Assembly: GCF_001429625.1 (NCBI RefSeq)
Contig: NZ_LMSU01000002.1
Coordinates: 558,001 to 622,000, forward strand
Source of the DNA: Nocardioides sp. Soil805
Lineage (GTDB): Bacteria > Actinomycetota > Actinomycetes > Propionibacteriales > Nocardioidaceae
Direction: 5' to 3'
DNA: 64,000 nucleotides
Shown: piece by piece, positions 26,563 to 35,084 of the stretch
Numbering within the stretch: the first letter of the stretch is position 1
Layout: every line of letters starts with the position of its first letter
The notes under the pieces: model-generated
Seen by the model: only the letters and a program-made list of their open reading frames with translations
The model's database searches: none
Told to the model about the DNA's origin: nothing
Program-made: the position numbers and the translations under genes

Positions 26563-28116
26563 GTGTCCACCTCCACCGACACCGCCCCCACTGAAGACAC
26601 CGCCGCCCCTGCCCTCGCCCCACCGCGGGGCGGGGTGACCATCGACGACTGGCGCCCCGAGGACGAGGCCTTCTGGGAGTCGGTCGGGCGACCGGTCGCG
26701 CGGCGCAACCTGGTCTGGTCGATCTTCTCCGAGCACCTCGGCTTCTCGGTGTGGCTGCTGTGGTCGGTCAGCGCCGCGATGCTGCCCAAGGTCGGCTTCG
26801 ACTTCACCACCTCGCAGCTCTTCGTGCTGGTGGCGATCCCCAACCTGGTCGGCGCGCTGATCCGGCTGCCCTACACGTTCGCGGTGCCGCGCTTCGGGGG
26901 ACGCACGTGGACGGTCATCAGCGCGTCCCTGCTGCTGGTGCCGACGCTGCTCTTCGCGTGGGCGGTGCAGTCGCCGCAGACGCCGTACTGGGCCTTCTGC
27001 CTGATCGCCGCGACGGCCGGGCTCGGCGGCGGCAACTTCGCCAGCTCGATGGCCAACATCAACTTCTTCTACCCGCTCCGCAAGAAGGGCACCGCGCTCG
27101 GCCTCAACGCCGCCGGGGGCAACGTCGGCGTCGCGTTCATCCAGTTCTTCCTCCCGATCGTCGTCGGCGGTGCCGGTGCCTTCGGCCTGGTCAAGGCGGG
27201 CGAGGCGCTGCACCTCGAGCGGGCCGGATACCTGTACGCCGCGCTGGCGGTCGTCGGCGCGCTGGCCGCGTGGCGGTTCATGAACAACCTCACCGGGGCG
27301 AAGTCGTCGCCGCGCGAGCAGCTCGTGGTGGTCAGGTACAAGCACACCTGGGTGATGTCGTTCCTCTACATCGGCACCTTCGGGTCCTTCATCGGCTACT
27401 CGGCCGCGATGCCGCTGCTCATCCGGATCAACTTCTGGAACCAGCCGGTCCCGGACGTGGCGGGCCTCGGCATCAACTTCGCCTACTACGCGTTCCTGGG
27501 TGCTCTCGTGGGCTCGATCGCCCGGCCCTTCGGCGGCTGGCTCGCCGACCAGTACGGCGGGGCGCGGGTGACCCTGTGGACCTTCGTCGTGATGATCCTC
27601 GGGACCCTCGCGGTGCTCCTCACGCTGACCCGTCTCACCCCGGTGCCCCCGTCGGAGGTCCCGGCCGACCCGAGCGCCTTCGTCTACTCCGAGGCCACCC
27701 GCGCGGCGGTCGACGCCAACTCCGCGATCTTCCCGTGGTTCCTGGCGGCGTTCCTGGTGGTCTTCGCGGCCAGCGGCGTCGGCAACGGCTCGACGTACCG
27801 GATGATCCCGCTCATCCTGCAGCGGCAGGCCGAGCAGACGACCACCGAGAAGACCCGCGAGGCCGACATGGCGCGCGCGACCAAGGAGTCCTCCGCCGTG
27901 ATCGGCATCGCCGGTGCGGTGGGTGCCATCGGCGGGTTCCTCATCCCGCTCACCTTCGGCTCGCCGTGGGTGGGCGACCCGGTCGAGGCCGTGAAGGTGG
28001 CGTTCGGGGTGTTCACCGGGTTCTACGTCGTGTGCCTGGCGACCACGTGGTTCTTCTACACCCGGCGGACCACCGTGGCCGGCCGGGCGCCCGCGCTCGC
28101 CTCCGCGGACGTCTGA
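26563..28116 (+). CDS. narK: nitrate/nitrite transporter NarK (MFS)
   Basis: 517 residues with 12 membrane helices. The nitrate signature is clear: GLGGGNFASSMANINFFYP in the fifth helix region, the second Gly-rich motif in VGAIGGFLIPLTFG, and paired arginines in helices. A 45-residue disordered N-terminus rich in Thr/Ala/Pro precedes MTIDDW-like sequence. It imports nitrate (or exchanges it for nitrite) for assimilation. The GTG start at 26563 is 35 bases from the -10 candidate. It is followed after six bases by the nitrate reductase gene, so the two form an operon. Confidence 0.93.
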   Translation: MSTSTDTAPTEDTAAPALAPPRGGVTIDDWRPEDEAFWESVGRPVARRNLVWSIFSEHLGFSVWLLWSVSAAMLPKVGFDFTTSQLFVLVAIPNLVGALIRLPYTFAVPRFGGRTWTVISASLLLVPTLLFAWAVQSPQTPYWAFCLIAATAGLGGGNFASSMANINFFYPLRKKGTALGLNAAGGNVGVAFIQFFLPIVVGGAGAFGLVKAGEALHLERAGYLYAALAVVGALAAWRFMNNLTGAKSSPREQLVVVRYKHTWVMSFLYIGTFGSFIGYSAAMPLLIRINFWNQPVPDVAGLGINFAYYAFLGALVGSIARPFGGWLADQYGGARVTLWTFVVMILGTLAVLLTLTRLTPVPPSEVPADPSAFVYSEATRAAVDANSAIFPWFLAAFLVVFAASGVGNGSTYRMIPLILQRQAEQTTTEKTREADMARATKESSAVIGIAGAVGAIGGFLIPLTFGSPWVGDPVEAVKVAFGVFTGFYVVCLATTWFFYTRRTTVAGRAPALASADV

Positions 28117-28122
28117 GGCCCC

Positions 28123-30165
28123 GTGACCTACACCCACTGCCCCTACTGCTCGCTGCAGTGCGGCATGCGGCTGACCGGGCGCCGTACGCCGCAGGTCGCC
28201 GAGTGGCCGGAGTTCCCGGTCAACCGCGGGGCGCTGTGCCGCAAGGGGTGGAGCGCGGCCGGCCTGTACGGCGGTCGCGAGCGGCTCACCACCCCGCTGG
28301 TGCGGGACCGGGCGACCGGCGAGCTCAGCCCGGTCTCGTGGGACGAGGCGCTCGACCTCGTGGCCGGCCGGCTGGTCGCGCTGCGCGCCGAGCGGGGACC
28401 CGACTCGGTCGCGGTCTTCGGCGGCGGCGGGCTCACCAACGAGAAGGCCTACCAGCTCGGCAAGCTGGCCCGGGTGGCGCTGGGCACCTCGCAGATCGAC
28501 TACAACGGTCGCTGGTGCATGTCGTCGGCCGCGTCGGCCGGGCTGCGGGCCTTCGGGCTCGACCGGGGGCTGCCGTTCCCGCTGGCCGACGTCGAGCAGG
28601 CCGACGTCGTCGTGCTCGTCGGGTCCAACCTCGCCGAGACCATGCCGCCGGCCGCGCGCCACCTCGACGCGCTGCGCGCCCGCGGTGGGCGGGTCGTGGT
28701 CGTCGACCCGCGTCGTACGCCGACCGCGGAGCGCGCCGACGTCGTCGTCCAGCCCGTGCCCGGCTCGGACCTCGCGCTCGCCCTCGGCGTCCTGCACCTG
28801 CTCGTCGCCGGGGGACTGGTCGACGAGGAGTACGTCGCCGCCCGGACCACAGGCTGGGCCGACGTGCGCGAGTCGGTGGCCGGCTGGTGGCCCGAGCGGG
28901 TCGAGCGGGTCACCGGCGTGCCGGCCGACGAGGTGCGGGCGCTCGCCGACCGGCTGGGGGGTGCCCCGAAGGTGGTCGTCCTCACCGCCCGCGGGGCCGA
29001 GCAGCACAGCACCGGGTCCGACACCGTGCTGGCCTGGATCAACGTGGCGCTGGCGCTCGGGATGCCGGGGACGCCGGGGGCCGGCTACGGCTGCCTCACC
29101 GGCCAGGGCAACGGGCAGGGCGGGCGCGAGCACGGCCAGAAGGCCGACCAGCTGCCCGGCTACCGGATGATCGACGACCCGGCAGCGCGGGAGCACGTGG
29201 CCGGCGTGTGGGGCGTCGACCCGGACTCGCTGCCCGGCAAGGGGCGCTCGGCGTACGAGCTGCTCGACGCACTCGGGCAGCCGGACGGTCCGTCGGCACT
29301 GCTGGTCTTCGGCTCCAACATCGTCGTCTCCGCGCCGCGGGCCACCCACGTCACGCAGCGGCTGGAGTCGCTGGACCTGCTGGTGGTCGCGGACATGGTG
29401 CTGTCGGAGACGGCGGCCCTGGCCGACGTCGTGCTGCCGGTCACGCAGTGGGCCGAGGAGACCGGGACGATGACCAACCTCGAGGGCCGGGTGGTCCTGC
29501 GGCAGCAAGCCATCACCCCGCCCGCCGGCGTCCGCTCGGACCTCGAGGTGATCGCCGCGCTGGCGTCCCGGCTGGGCTCCGCAGGGGTCTTCTCCACCGA
29601 CCCCGAGGCCGTCTTCGCCGAGCTCGGCCGCGCCTCCGCGGGCGGGAAGGCCGACTACGCCGGCATCACCTACGACCGGATCCGCGACGAGCACGGGGTC
29701 TTCTGGCCCTGCCCCGACGCCGCCCACCCGGGGACCCCGCGGATGTTCCTCGACTCCTTCGCGCACCCCGACGGGCGCGCCCGCTTCCTGGCGGTCGAGC
29801 ACCGCGGACCGGCCGAGGTGCCGTGCGACGACTACCCGGTGCACCTCACGACCGGCCGGGTGCTCGCGCAGTACCAGTCCGGCGCCCAGACGCGCCGGGT
29901 GCGCGACCTGCCCGACACCGGCCCCTTCGTCGAGCTGCACCCGATGCTGGCCGGGCGGATCGGAGCCGTCGACGGTGAGCCCGTCACGGTGACCACCCGG
30001 CGCGGCACGATGACCGCGCCCGCCCGGGTGGTGGCCACCATCCGGCCCGACACCGTCTTCGTGCCCTTCCACTGGGTCGGGGCCAACCGGCTGACCAACG
30101 ACGCCCTCGACCCGGCGTCGCGGATGCCCGAGTTCAAGGTGTGTGCCGCGGCGGTGAGCGCATGA
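28123..30165 (+). CDS. nasC: assimilatory nitrate reductase catalytic subunit
   Basis: 680 residues of the bis-MGD molybdopterin oxidoreductase family. The N-terminal [4Fe-4S] cluster uses HCPYCSLQCGM with the fourth Cys in GALCRKG. The active region RWCMSSAASAG follows, then GSNLAETMPP, VVDPRRTPTAERAD, LTGQGNGQGGREHG and the C-terminal dinucleotide domain (LTTGRVLAQYQSGAQTRRV, FHWVGANRLTN). It reduces nitrate to nitrite in the cytoplasm. The GTG start gives a very short N-terminus before the first cysteine, normal for NasA/NasC. Its stop overlaps the next start (ATGA), coupling it to its likely electron donor. Confidence 0.93.
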   Translation: MTYTHCPYCSLQCGMRLTGRRTPQVAEWPEFPVNRGALCRKGWSAAGLYGGRERLTTPLVRDRATGELSPVSWDEALDLVAGRLVALRAERGPDSVAVFGGGGLTNEKAYQLGKLARVALGTSQIDYNGRWCMSSAASAGLRAFGLDRGLPFPLADVEQADVVVLVGSNLAETMPPAARHLDALRARGGRVVVVDPRRTPTAERADVVVQPVPGSDLALALGVLHLLVAGGLVDEEYVAARTTGWADVRESVAGWWPERVERVTGVPADEVRALADRLGGAPKVVVLTARGAEQHSTGSDTVLAWINVALALGMPGTPGAGYGCLTGQGNGQGGREHGQKADQLPGYRMIDDPAAREHVAGVWGVDPDSLPGKGRSAYELLDALGQPDGPSALLVFGSNIVVSAPRATHVTQRLESLDLLVVADMVLSETAALADVVLPVTQWAEETGTMTNLEGRVVLRQQAITPPAGVRSDLEVIAALASRLGSAGVFSTDPEAVFAELGRASAGGKADYAGITYDRIRDEHGVFWPCPDAAHPGTPRMFLDSFAHPDGRARFLAVEHRGPAEVPCDDYPVHLTTGRVLAQYQSGAQTRRVRDLPDTGPFVELHPMLAGRIGAVDGEPVTVTTRRGTMTAPARVVATIRPDTVFVPFHWVGANRLTNDALDPASRMPEFKVCAAAVSA

Positions 30166-31580
30166 GCGAGCGGCTGGTGGTCGTCGGAGGCGGGATGGCG
30201 GCCGTCCGGCTGGTCGAGGAGCTGTGCTCGCGCGGGTACGACGGCGTGGTCACCGTCCTCGCCGACGAGGACCACGCGCCGTACAACCGGATCCTGCTGT
30301 CCGCGGTCCTCGAGGGGACGCACAGCCCGGACGCGCTGACGCTGCGCTCGGCGGCGTGGTTCGCCGAGCGTGGCGTGGACCTGCGGCTCGGTGCCCGGGT
30401 GCTCGAGGTGGACCGCGGGGCCGGCGAGGTGATGCTGGTCGACGGCGAGCGGATCGGCTACGACCGGCTGGTGCTGGCCACCGGGTCGATCCCGACGCTG
30501 CCGCCGATCCGCGGGCTCGTGCGCCGCGACGGCTCCCTGCACCCGACGGTGCACGCCTTCCGCTCGCTCGCCGACTGCCGCCGCCTCGACGCCGCGATCC
30601 CCTCGTTGGTCGAGGTGCGAGCGCAGCGAGCCTCGAAACCGCGGGCCGTCGTGGTCGGTGGCGGCCTGCTCGGGCTCCAGGTCGCCCGGGCGCTCACGGT
30701 GCGCGGCGTGGCGACCGAGGTCGTGGAGGGGGCCCCGCACCTGCTGGCCTCGCAGCTCGGACCCGCCGGGGGGCGGGTGCTCGCCCGCGGCCTGCGCCGG
30801 CTGGGGACCGAGGTCTACGCGGGCTCCCGGGCGGTCGCGATGACCACCGACGGGCTGCGGCTCGACACCGGCTACGAGCTCAGCGCCGACCTCGTCGTGC
30901 TCACCGCCGGAGGGCGTCCCTCCACGGCGCTGGCCCGTCGGGCGGGGCTGATGGTGCGCCGCGGCGTGGTGGTCGACGCCGCCCTCCGGTCGGTCACCGA
31001 CGGCCGCGTCCACGCGATCGGGGACTGCGCCGAGCACCGCAACCGCACGACCGGCTTCGTCCCACCCGCCTGGGAGCAGGCCGGCGTGCTGGCGGGCGTC
31101 CTGTGCGGCGAGGACGCGGCGTACGACGGCTCGCGGAGCGTGGCCCGGCTGCGCGCGACCGGCCTCGACGTGGCCGTCCTCGGCGACCCCGAGCACGCGC
31201 AGGGGGAGGTGGTGGAGATGACCAACCCCATCGCCGGGTCGCACCGGACCCTCGTCGTGCACGGCGGGCGGATCGTCGCGGCCGCGCTCGTCGGGGACCT
31301 GTCCCGGGTCGGCCTCATCACCCAGCTCTACGACCGGGGCACCGTGCTGGGCCCGGACGAGCCGGGCCAGCTGCTGCTGGGCGAGGCGGCCGCGGCACCG
31401 GTCGGCCTGCCCGACGACGCCGAGGTGTGCGCCTGTGCGGGGGTCAGTGCGGGGGCGGTCCGGGCCTGCTCGTCGTACGCCTCGTGCCGCGAGACGACGC
31501 GGGCGACCACCGGGTGCGGCGGTTGCGAGTCCGTCGTACGACGCCTGCTCGGCGAGGACGTCGCGGTCCCGGTCGGCTGA
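30162..31580 (+). CDS. nasB: FAD-dependent nitrate reductase electron-transfer subunit (NasB-like) with BFD domain
   Basis: 472 residues. The N-terminal FAD loop is VVVGGGMAAVRLVEEL, the NAD loop is VVVGGGLLGLQVARAL, and AIGDCAEHRN closes the flavin site. The C-terminal BFD-like [2Fe-2S] domain has cysteines in EVCACAGVSAGAV, CSSYASC and TTGCGGCESVV. It passes electrons from NAD(P)H to the reductase encoded upstream. Odd feature: residues about 147-162 (IPSLVEVRAQRASKPRA) are encoded by an inserted palindromic repeat just before the NAD loop. A long inverted repeat begins directly after the stop. Confidence 0.88.
   Translation: MSERLVVVGGGMAAVRLVEELCSRGYDGVVTVLADEDHAPYNRILLSAVLEGTHSPDALTLRSAAWFAERGVDLRLGARVLEVDRGAGEVMLVDGERIGYDRLVLATGSIPTLPPIRGLVRRDGSLHPTVHAFRSLADCRRLDAAIPSLVEVRAQRASKPRAVVVGGGLLGLQVARALTVRGVATEVVEGAPHLLASQLGPAGGRVLARGLRRLGTEVYAGSRAVAMTTDGLRLDTGYELSADLVVLTAGGRPSTALARRAGLMVRRGVVVDAALRSVTDGRVHAIGDCAEHRNRTTGFVPPAWEQAGVLAGVLCGEDAAYDGSRSVARLRATGLDVAVLGDPEHAQGEVVEMTNPIAGSHRTLVVHGGRIVAAALVGDLSRVGLITQLYDRGTVLGPDEPGQLLLGEAAAAPVGLPDDAEVCACAGVSAGAVRACSSYASCRETTRATTGCGGCESVVRRLLGEDVAVPVG
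30606..30640 (+). repeat. REP-like palindromic element inside the nasB coding sequence
   Basis: 35 bases: on the minus strand it begins GGTTTCGAGGCTCGC and ends CACCTCGACCAA, with internal GCTCGC/GCGAGC pairing. Such GTTTCGAGGCTCG palindromes are widespread intergenic repeats in actinobacteria. Here the insertion is in frame. Confidence 0.7.
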
Positions 31581-31673
31581 GGCACGCACGATGAAGGCAG
31601 TTCGTGCCCGGCGCCGATCGCGCGAGCGTGGGCGGCGGCCGGCGGCCGGCCAACTGCCTTCGCTGTGCGTGCC
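31581..31673. repeat. long imperfect inverted repeat after nasB
   Basis: A 24-base arm at 31581-31604 pairs with 31650-31673 at about 20 positions (GGCACGCAC and GAAGGCAGTT are perfect). The 45-base interior is GC-rich with further short stems. It could terminate the nar/nas operon. Together with the 32-bp repeats that follow, it fills the gene-free stretch to 31735. Confidence 0.75.
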
Positions 31674-31686
31674 AGGAAGGGGGAGG

Positions 31687-31750
31687 TCGGCGTTGCTCAG
31701 GTGTTAGGAAGCGCCCGGTCGGCGTTGTCCAGGTGTCAGGGAGCGCCCGG
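31687..31750 (-). repeat. two copies of the 32-bp repeat family (second locus)
   Basis: Units at 31687 and 31719, 32 bases apart, each TCGGCGTTG...GCGCCCGG on the plus strand. On the minus strand they read CCGGGCGCT-TCC-TAACACC and end GCCGA, clearly the same family as at 11319-11414. The CDF gene's stop codon (31736-31738) lies inside the second unit. Confidence 0.8.
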
Positions 31751-32740
31751 TCGATCGGGAGCGAGGGTCTCCTCGCCCGGCGCCGACAGGGTGAGGACGG
31801 CCCGCTCGACGTGCTCGTGCTCCTCGAGCCGGGCGGTGACCGCGTGCAGCCGCCGTGCCACCGCGGGCTCCGGGTCGTCGCCGGCGAGGTCGACCGCCGC
31901 GATGAGCAGGACCTTGCCCGGCCCCACGAACTCGAGGTGCAGGAACGTCACCCGCTGCACGTCGGGGTCACCGCCGAGGGCCTCGAGCGCGGCGCCCCGC
32001 AGCTGCGGGGAGACGGCCTGCCCGACCAGGAAGTCCCGGTTGCGGCTGATGAGGAAGACCGCCACGCAGCCGAGGAGCACGCCGACGAGCACGGACCCGG
32101 CCGCGTCCCAGCGGGCGTCGCCCGTCGCCTGGTGCAGCCCGATCCCGGCCGAGGCCAGCAGGATCCCGACGAGGGCCGCCGCGTCCTCGGCGTAGACGGC
32201 GCGCAGCGTGGGGTTGGAGGTGCGCGCGAGGAAGCGCAGTGGGTGGAGACCGGCGACCCGGGCGGCGGAGCGGGTCTGTCGCCGGGCCTGCAGGAAGGAG
32301 ATGCCCTCGAGGACGAAGGCGAGCGCCAGGACGGCGTACGCCCAGGTGTAGTCGACCTCCTCGCCCCCGCCGCCGCTCCAGCTGGTGATGCCGTGCCAGA
32401 TCGACACGACCGCACCCGCCGTGAAGAGGCCGAAGGCCGCGAACATGGACCAGACGTAAGCCTCGCGCCCGTACCCGAGCGGGTGGGAGTCGTCGGGGTC
32501 CTTGTCCGCCCGCCGCTCGGCGACCAGGAGGAACACCTCGTTGCCGGCGTCGGACCACGAGTGGGCGGCCTCGGCGACCATCGACGCCGACCCGGTCACG
32601 ACCGCCACGACCGACTTCGCCAGCGCGATGAGGACGTTGGCGCCCAGCGCGACGAGCACGGTGAGCAGGCTCTCGCTCCCGGTGGACGACGCCGTCGCCT
32701 CGGAGGCGCCGGGCGCGGGGGTCGTGCTGGACTCGGCCAT
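31736..32740 (-). CDS. cation diffusion facilitator (CDF) metal transporter
   Basis: 334 residues with six membrane helices and a C-terminal cytoplasmic domain of about 80 residues. The transport site pairs are in VAEAAHSWSDAGNEV and VYAEDAAALVGILLASAG (SDAGNE replaces the usual DSLHNL of many CDFs). DSHPLGYGREAYVWS is the typical loop. It probably exports Zn, Fe or another divalent metal in exchange for protons; the metal is not evident. The last residues (APDRPGAP) are encoded by repeat DNA, so the 3' end has been reshaped. ATG at 32740 fits with CAGACT ending six bases upstream. Confidence 0.9.
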   Translation of the reverse strand: MAESSTTPAPGASEATASSTGSESLLTVLVALGANVLIALAKSVVAVVTGSASMVAEAAHSWSDAGNEVFLLVAERRADKDPDDSHPLGYGREAYVWSMFAAFGLFTAGAVVSIWHGITSWSGGGGEEVDYTWAYAVLALAFVLEGISFLQARRQTRSAARVAGLHPLRFLARTSNPTLRAVYAEDAAALVGILLASAGIGLHQATGDARWDAAGSVLVGVLLGCVAVFLISRNRDFLVGQAVSPQLRGAALEALGGDPDVQRVTFLHLEFVGPGKVLLIAAVDLAGDDPEPAVARRLHAVTARLEEHEHVERAVLTLSAPGEETLAPDRPGAP

Positions 32741-32774
32741 GGGCACAGTCTGTCCCCCGGACCGGACAGCACCC

Positions 32775-33245
32775 TCAGCGACGGGTCGGGTGCGGCCTGC
32801 GGAGCGTGTCGGGGAGGAGGCCGGCGCCGGGACCGCGCTGGTCGAGGACGTCGCCGGGGTTGGAGAAGGCACAGCTGCGCAGGCTCAGGCAGCCACAGCC
32901 GATGCACCCGTCGAGGCCGCTCTTGAGCCGCTCCAGCGCTGCGATCTGGTCGTCGAGGCGCTGGCGCCAGTGGCGTGAGATGCGGTGCCAGTCGGCCTTG
33001 GTCGGGGTCCGGTTGTCGGGGAGGCGGGAGAGCTCGTCGCGGATCTCGCCGATGGTGAGGCCCACGTTGGACGCGGCGCGGATGAAGGCCAGCCGTCGCA
33101 GCACGTTGCGCTCGAACCGCCGCTGGCCGCCGGAGGAGCGGTCGGCCTCGATCAGGCCCTCCGCCTCGTAGTAGCGGATCGCCGACGCCGCGAAGCCGCT
33201 GCGGCGGGTGATCTCGCCCATCGGGAGCAGGTCGCGAGGATCCAT
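32775..33245 (-). CDS. soxR: redox-sensitive MerR regulator SoxR
   Basis: 156 residues. The MerR winged helix is at the N-terminus (MGEITRRSGFAASAIRYYE). A dimer helix follows, then the [2Fe-2S] cluster CIGCGCLSLRSC with Cys114, 117, 119 and 125 in the C-x2-C-x-C-x5-C spacing that defines SoxR. It senses redox-active compounds and activates target promoters. The C-terminal tail is Pro/Arg-rich. It is divergent from an SDR gene, and the dyad between them is a good SoxR operator. Confidence 0.95.
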   Translation of the reverse strand: MDPRDLLPMGEITRRSGFAASAIRYYEAEGLIEADRSSGGQRRFERNVLRRLAFIRAASNVGLTIGEIRDELSRLPDNRTPTKADWHRISRHWRQRLDDQIAALERLKSGLDGCIGCGCLSLRSCAFSNPGDVLDQRGPGAGLLPDTLRRPHPTRR

Positions 33246-33263
33246 TCGTCACACCCCTTGAAC

Positions 33264-33283
33264 TCAAGTTCACTTCAACTTGA
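33264..33283. promoter_or_regulatory. SoxR operator between soxR and the SDR gene
   Basis: TCAAGTT and AACTTGA form a perfect dyad around the six bases CACTTC, close to the SoxR consensus CCTCAAGTTAACTTGAGG. A TTGAAC -35-like hexamer starts at 33258. The site lies 11 bases before the SDR ATG and 18 bases before soxR, so it should control one or both genes. Confidence 0.7.
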
Positions 33284-33294
33284 ACCATGGTGCC

Positions 33295-33993
33295 ATGGAC
33301 ACCGAAGAGCAGGCACGGGTGGCGCTGGTCACCGGAGGGACGGCGGGGCTGGGACTCGCCCTGGTCCGCGCACTGGCGGCCGAGGGCTGGCACGTCGTCA
33401 CGGACGGGAGGAGTGAGGAGCGGATCACCGCGGCCGGTCTCCCGCCGGCGGTCACCGTCGTCCCCGGGGACGTCACCGACGACGAGCACCGGGCCGCGCT
33501 GGTGGCCGCCGTGGAGGAGGAGGGCCGCCTCGACCTGCTCGTGCACAACGCCAGCACGCTGGGGCCGCTGCCGATGCGCCCGCTCGCCGAGGCGACCGTC
33601 GGGGACCTCCAGCAGGTGTGGCGCACCAACGTCGGCGCACCGCTGGTGCTGACCGGGGCCCTGCTGCCGTGGCTGCGCGAGGCCGGCGGGGTGGTCCTCT
33701 CGCTGAGCTCCGACGCGGCGGTGCAGCACTACGGGACGTGGGGACTGTACGGCGCGAGCAAGGCCGCCCTGGACCACGTCACGCTCACCTACGGCGCGGA
33801 GACCGGGCTGGCGGCGTACGCCGTGGACCCCGGCGACATGCGCACCGCGATGCACCAGGACGCCTTTCCCGGCGAGGACATCTCCGATCGCCCCCTGCCG
33901 GAGACGGTGGTGCCGCGCCTGCTGCGCCTGCTGGCGGAGCGCCCGGCGTCCGGGCGCTACCGGGCGGACGAGGTCGAGGTGGGCCTCGGATGA
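33295..33993 (+). CDS. SoxR-controlled short-chain dehydrogenase
   Basis: 232 residues of the SDR family: TGGTAGLGLALVRAL (cofactor loop), VHNAS in place of the usual NNAG, a catalytic Ser in VVLSLSSDAA and YGASKAALDHV with Tyr/Lys. It is an NAD(P)-dependent oxidoreductase, perhaps for a quinone or carbonyl formed under redox stress, as inferred from the SoxR site in its promoter. The ATG at 33295 follows directly after the operator. Its stop overlaps the start of the QueA-like gene (ATGA). Confidence 0.9.
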   Translation: MDTEEQARVALVTGGTAGLGLALVRALAAEGWHVVTDGRSEERITAAGLPPAVTVVPGDVTDDEHRAALVAAVEEEGRLDLLVHNASTLGPLPMRPLAEATVGDLQQVWRTNVGAPLVLTGALLPWLREAGGVVLSLSSDAAVQHYGTWGLYGASKAALDHVTLTYGAETGLAAYAVDPGDMRTAMHQDAFPGEDISDRPLPETVVPRLLRLLAERPASGRYRADEVEVGLG

Positions 33994-35057
33994 CGCTGCT
34001 GACCGAGACGCCGTCCGTCACCTTCGCAGCGTCGGACTTCGCGCCACGACCGGCCGAGGCCCGGGGGCTGGCCCGCGACGAGGTGCGGCTGTTGGTCGGG
34101 ACGCCCGACGGCATCGAGCACGTGCGGTTCCGGGACCTGCCAGCGCACCTGCGCGCCGGCGACGTGCTGGTCGTCAACGACTCGGCGACCGTCGCCGGCG
34201 AGGTCGACGCGACCCTGCGCGGTGAAGCGGTCGTCCTGCACGTGGCGTCCCGCCTCGACGACGGCCAGCGGGTGGTCGAGGTGCGCTCGGCTCCCGACGC
34301 GGCCCGCGCCGTCCTCGACGCCGAGCCCGGTGACGTGGTGCACGTGGGCGGCGCGCGCCTCACCCTCGCGGCGCCCTGGCCCACGGGGGAGGCGTCGTCC
34401 CCGACAGGCCGGGGCAACCGGCTGTGGCGGGCCCGCGTCCGCGGTCCCCTCGAGGACGTCCTCGCCCGGCGCGGCCGGCCGATCGCCTACGGCTACCTCG
34501 ACCGCCGCTACCCGCTGGCGGCGTACCAGACCGTCTTCGCCCGGCGTCCGGGCAGCGCGGAGATGGCCTCCGCCGGCCGACCGTTCACCGACGCGCTGGT
34601 GACCCGGCTCGTCTCCTCCGGCGTGCTGGTCGTCCCGGTCACGCTGCACACCGGGGTCTCCTCCCAGGAGGCGGGCGAGGCACCTGGTCCGGAGTGGTTC
34701 GAGGTGCCCGCGGCCACGGCACGGCTCGTCGAGGCGGCCCGCGCGGCGGGCGGACGCGTCATCGCGGTGGGCACGACGGCCACCCGGGCGATCGAGTCGG
34801 CGGTGGTCGACGGCGTCCTGACCGCGTCGAGCGGCTGGACGACGCGCGTCGTCACCCCCGGCGACCCGCCCCGGGTGGTCGACGGCCTCGTCACCGGGTG
34901 GCACGACCCGCACGCCTCCCACCTGCTGCTCGTGGAGGCGGTGGCCGGGCGCGACCTCACCCAGGCGGCGTACGACGCGGCGGTCGCCCACGGCTACCTG
35001 TGGCACGAGTTCGGTGACGCCGCGCTTCTGCTGCGTCGGCCCGCGGCGGGGCTGTGA
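33990..35057 (+). CDS. QueA-like S-adenosylmethionine:tRNA ribosyltransferase-isomerase
   Basis: 355 residues, the size of QueA. Recognised segments are LRAGDVLVVNDSATV, GRPIAYGYLDRRYPLAAYQTVFA (in parts), PGSAEMASAGRPFT, VPVTLHTGVSS, RVIAVGTTATRAIES and HASHLLLVEAVAG. QueA makes epoxyqueuosine in tRNA, but no other queuosine gene is nearby and most actinobacteria lack the pathway, so this may be a repurposed paralogue. It is co-translated with the SoxR-controlled SDR. The sequence of the substrate loop differs from E. coli QueA at many points. Name kept at family level. Confidence 0.8.
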   Translation: MTLLTETPSVTFAASDFAPRPAEARGLARDEVRLLVGTPDGIEHVRFRDLPAHLRAGDVLVVNDSATVAGEVDATLRGEAVVLHVASRLDDGQRVVEVRSAPDAARAVLDAEPGDVVHVGGARLTLAAPWPTGEASSPTGRGNRLWRARVRGPLEDVLARRGRPIAYGYLDRRYPLAAYQTVFARRPGSAEMASAGRPFTDALVTRLVSSGVLVVPVTLHTGVSSQEAGEAPGPEWFEVPAATARLVEAARAAGGRVIAVGTTATRAIESAVVDGVLTASSGWTTRVVTPGDPPRVVDGLVTGWHDPHASHLLLVEAVAGRDLTQAAYDAAVAHGYLWHEFGDAALLLRRPAAGL

Positions 35058-35084
35058 GGGGCGTGAGTGAGGGTTTTCCTCCCC

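Noticed and set aside
26521..30072. Very long minus-strand open frame (over 1100 codons) opposite narK and nasC
   Set aside because: It is rich in Arg, Gly, His and Asp with no domain motif and mirrors two well-supported plus-strand genes. High GC makes such shadow frames common.
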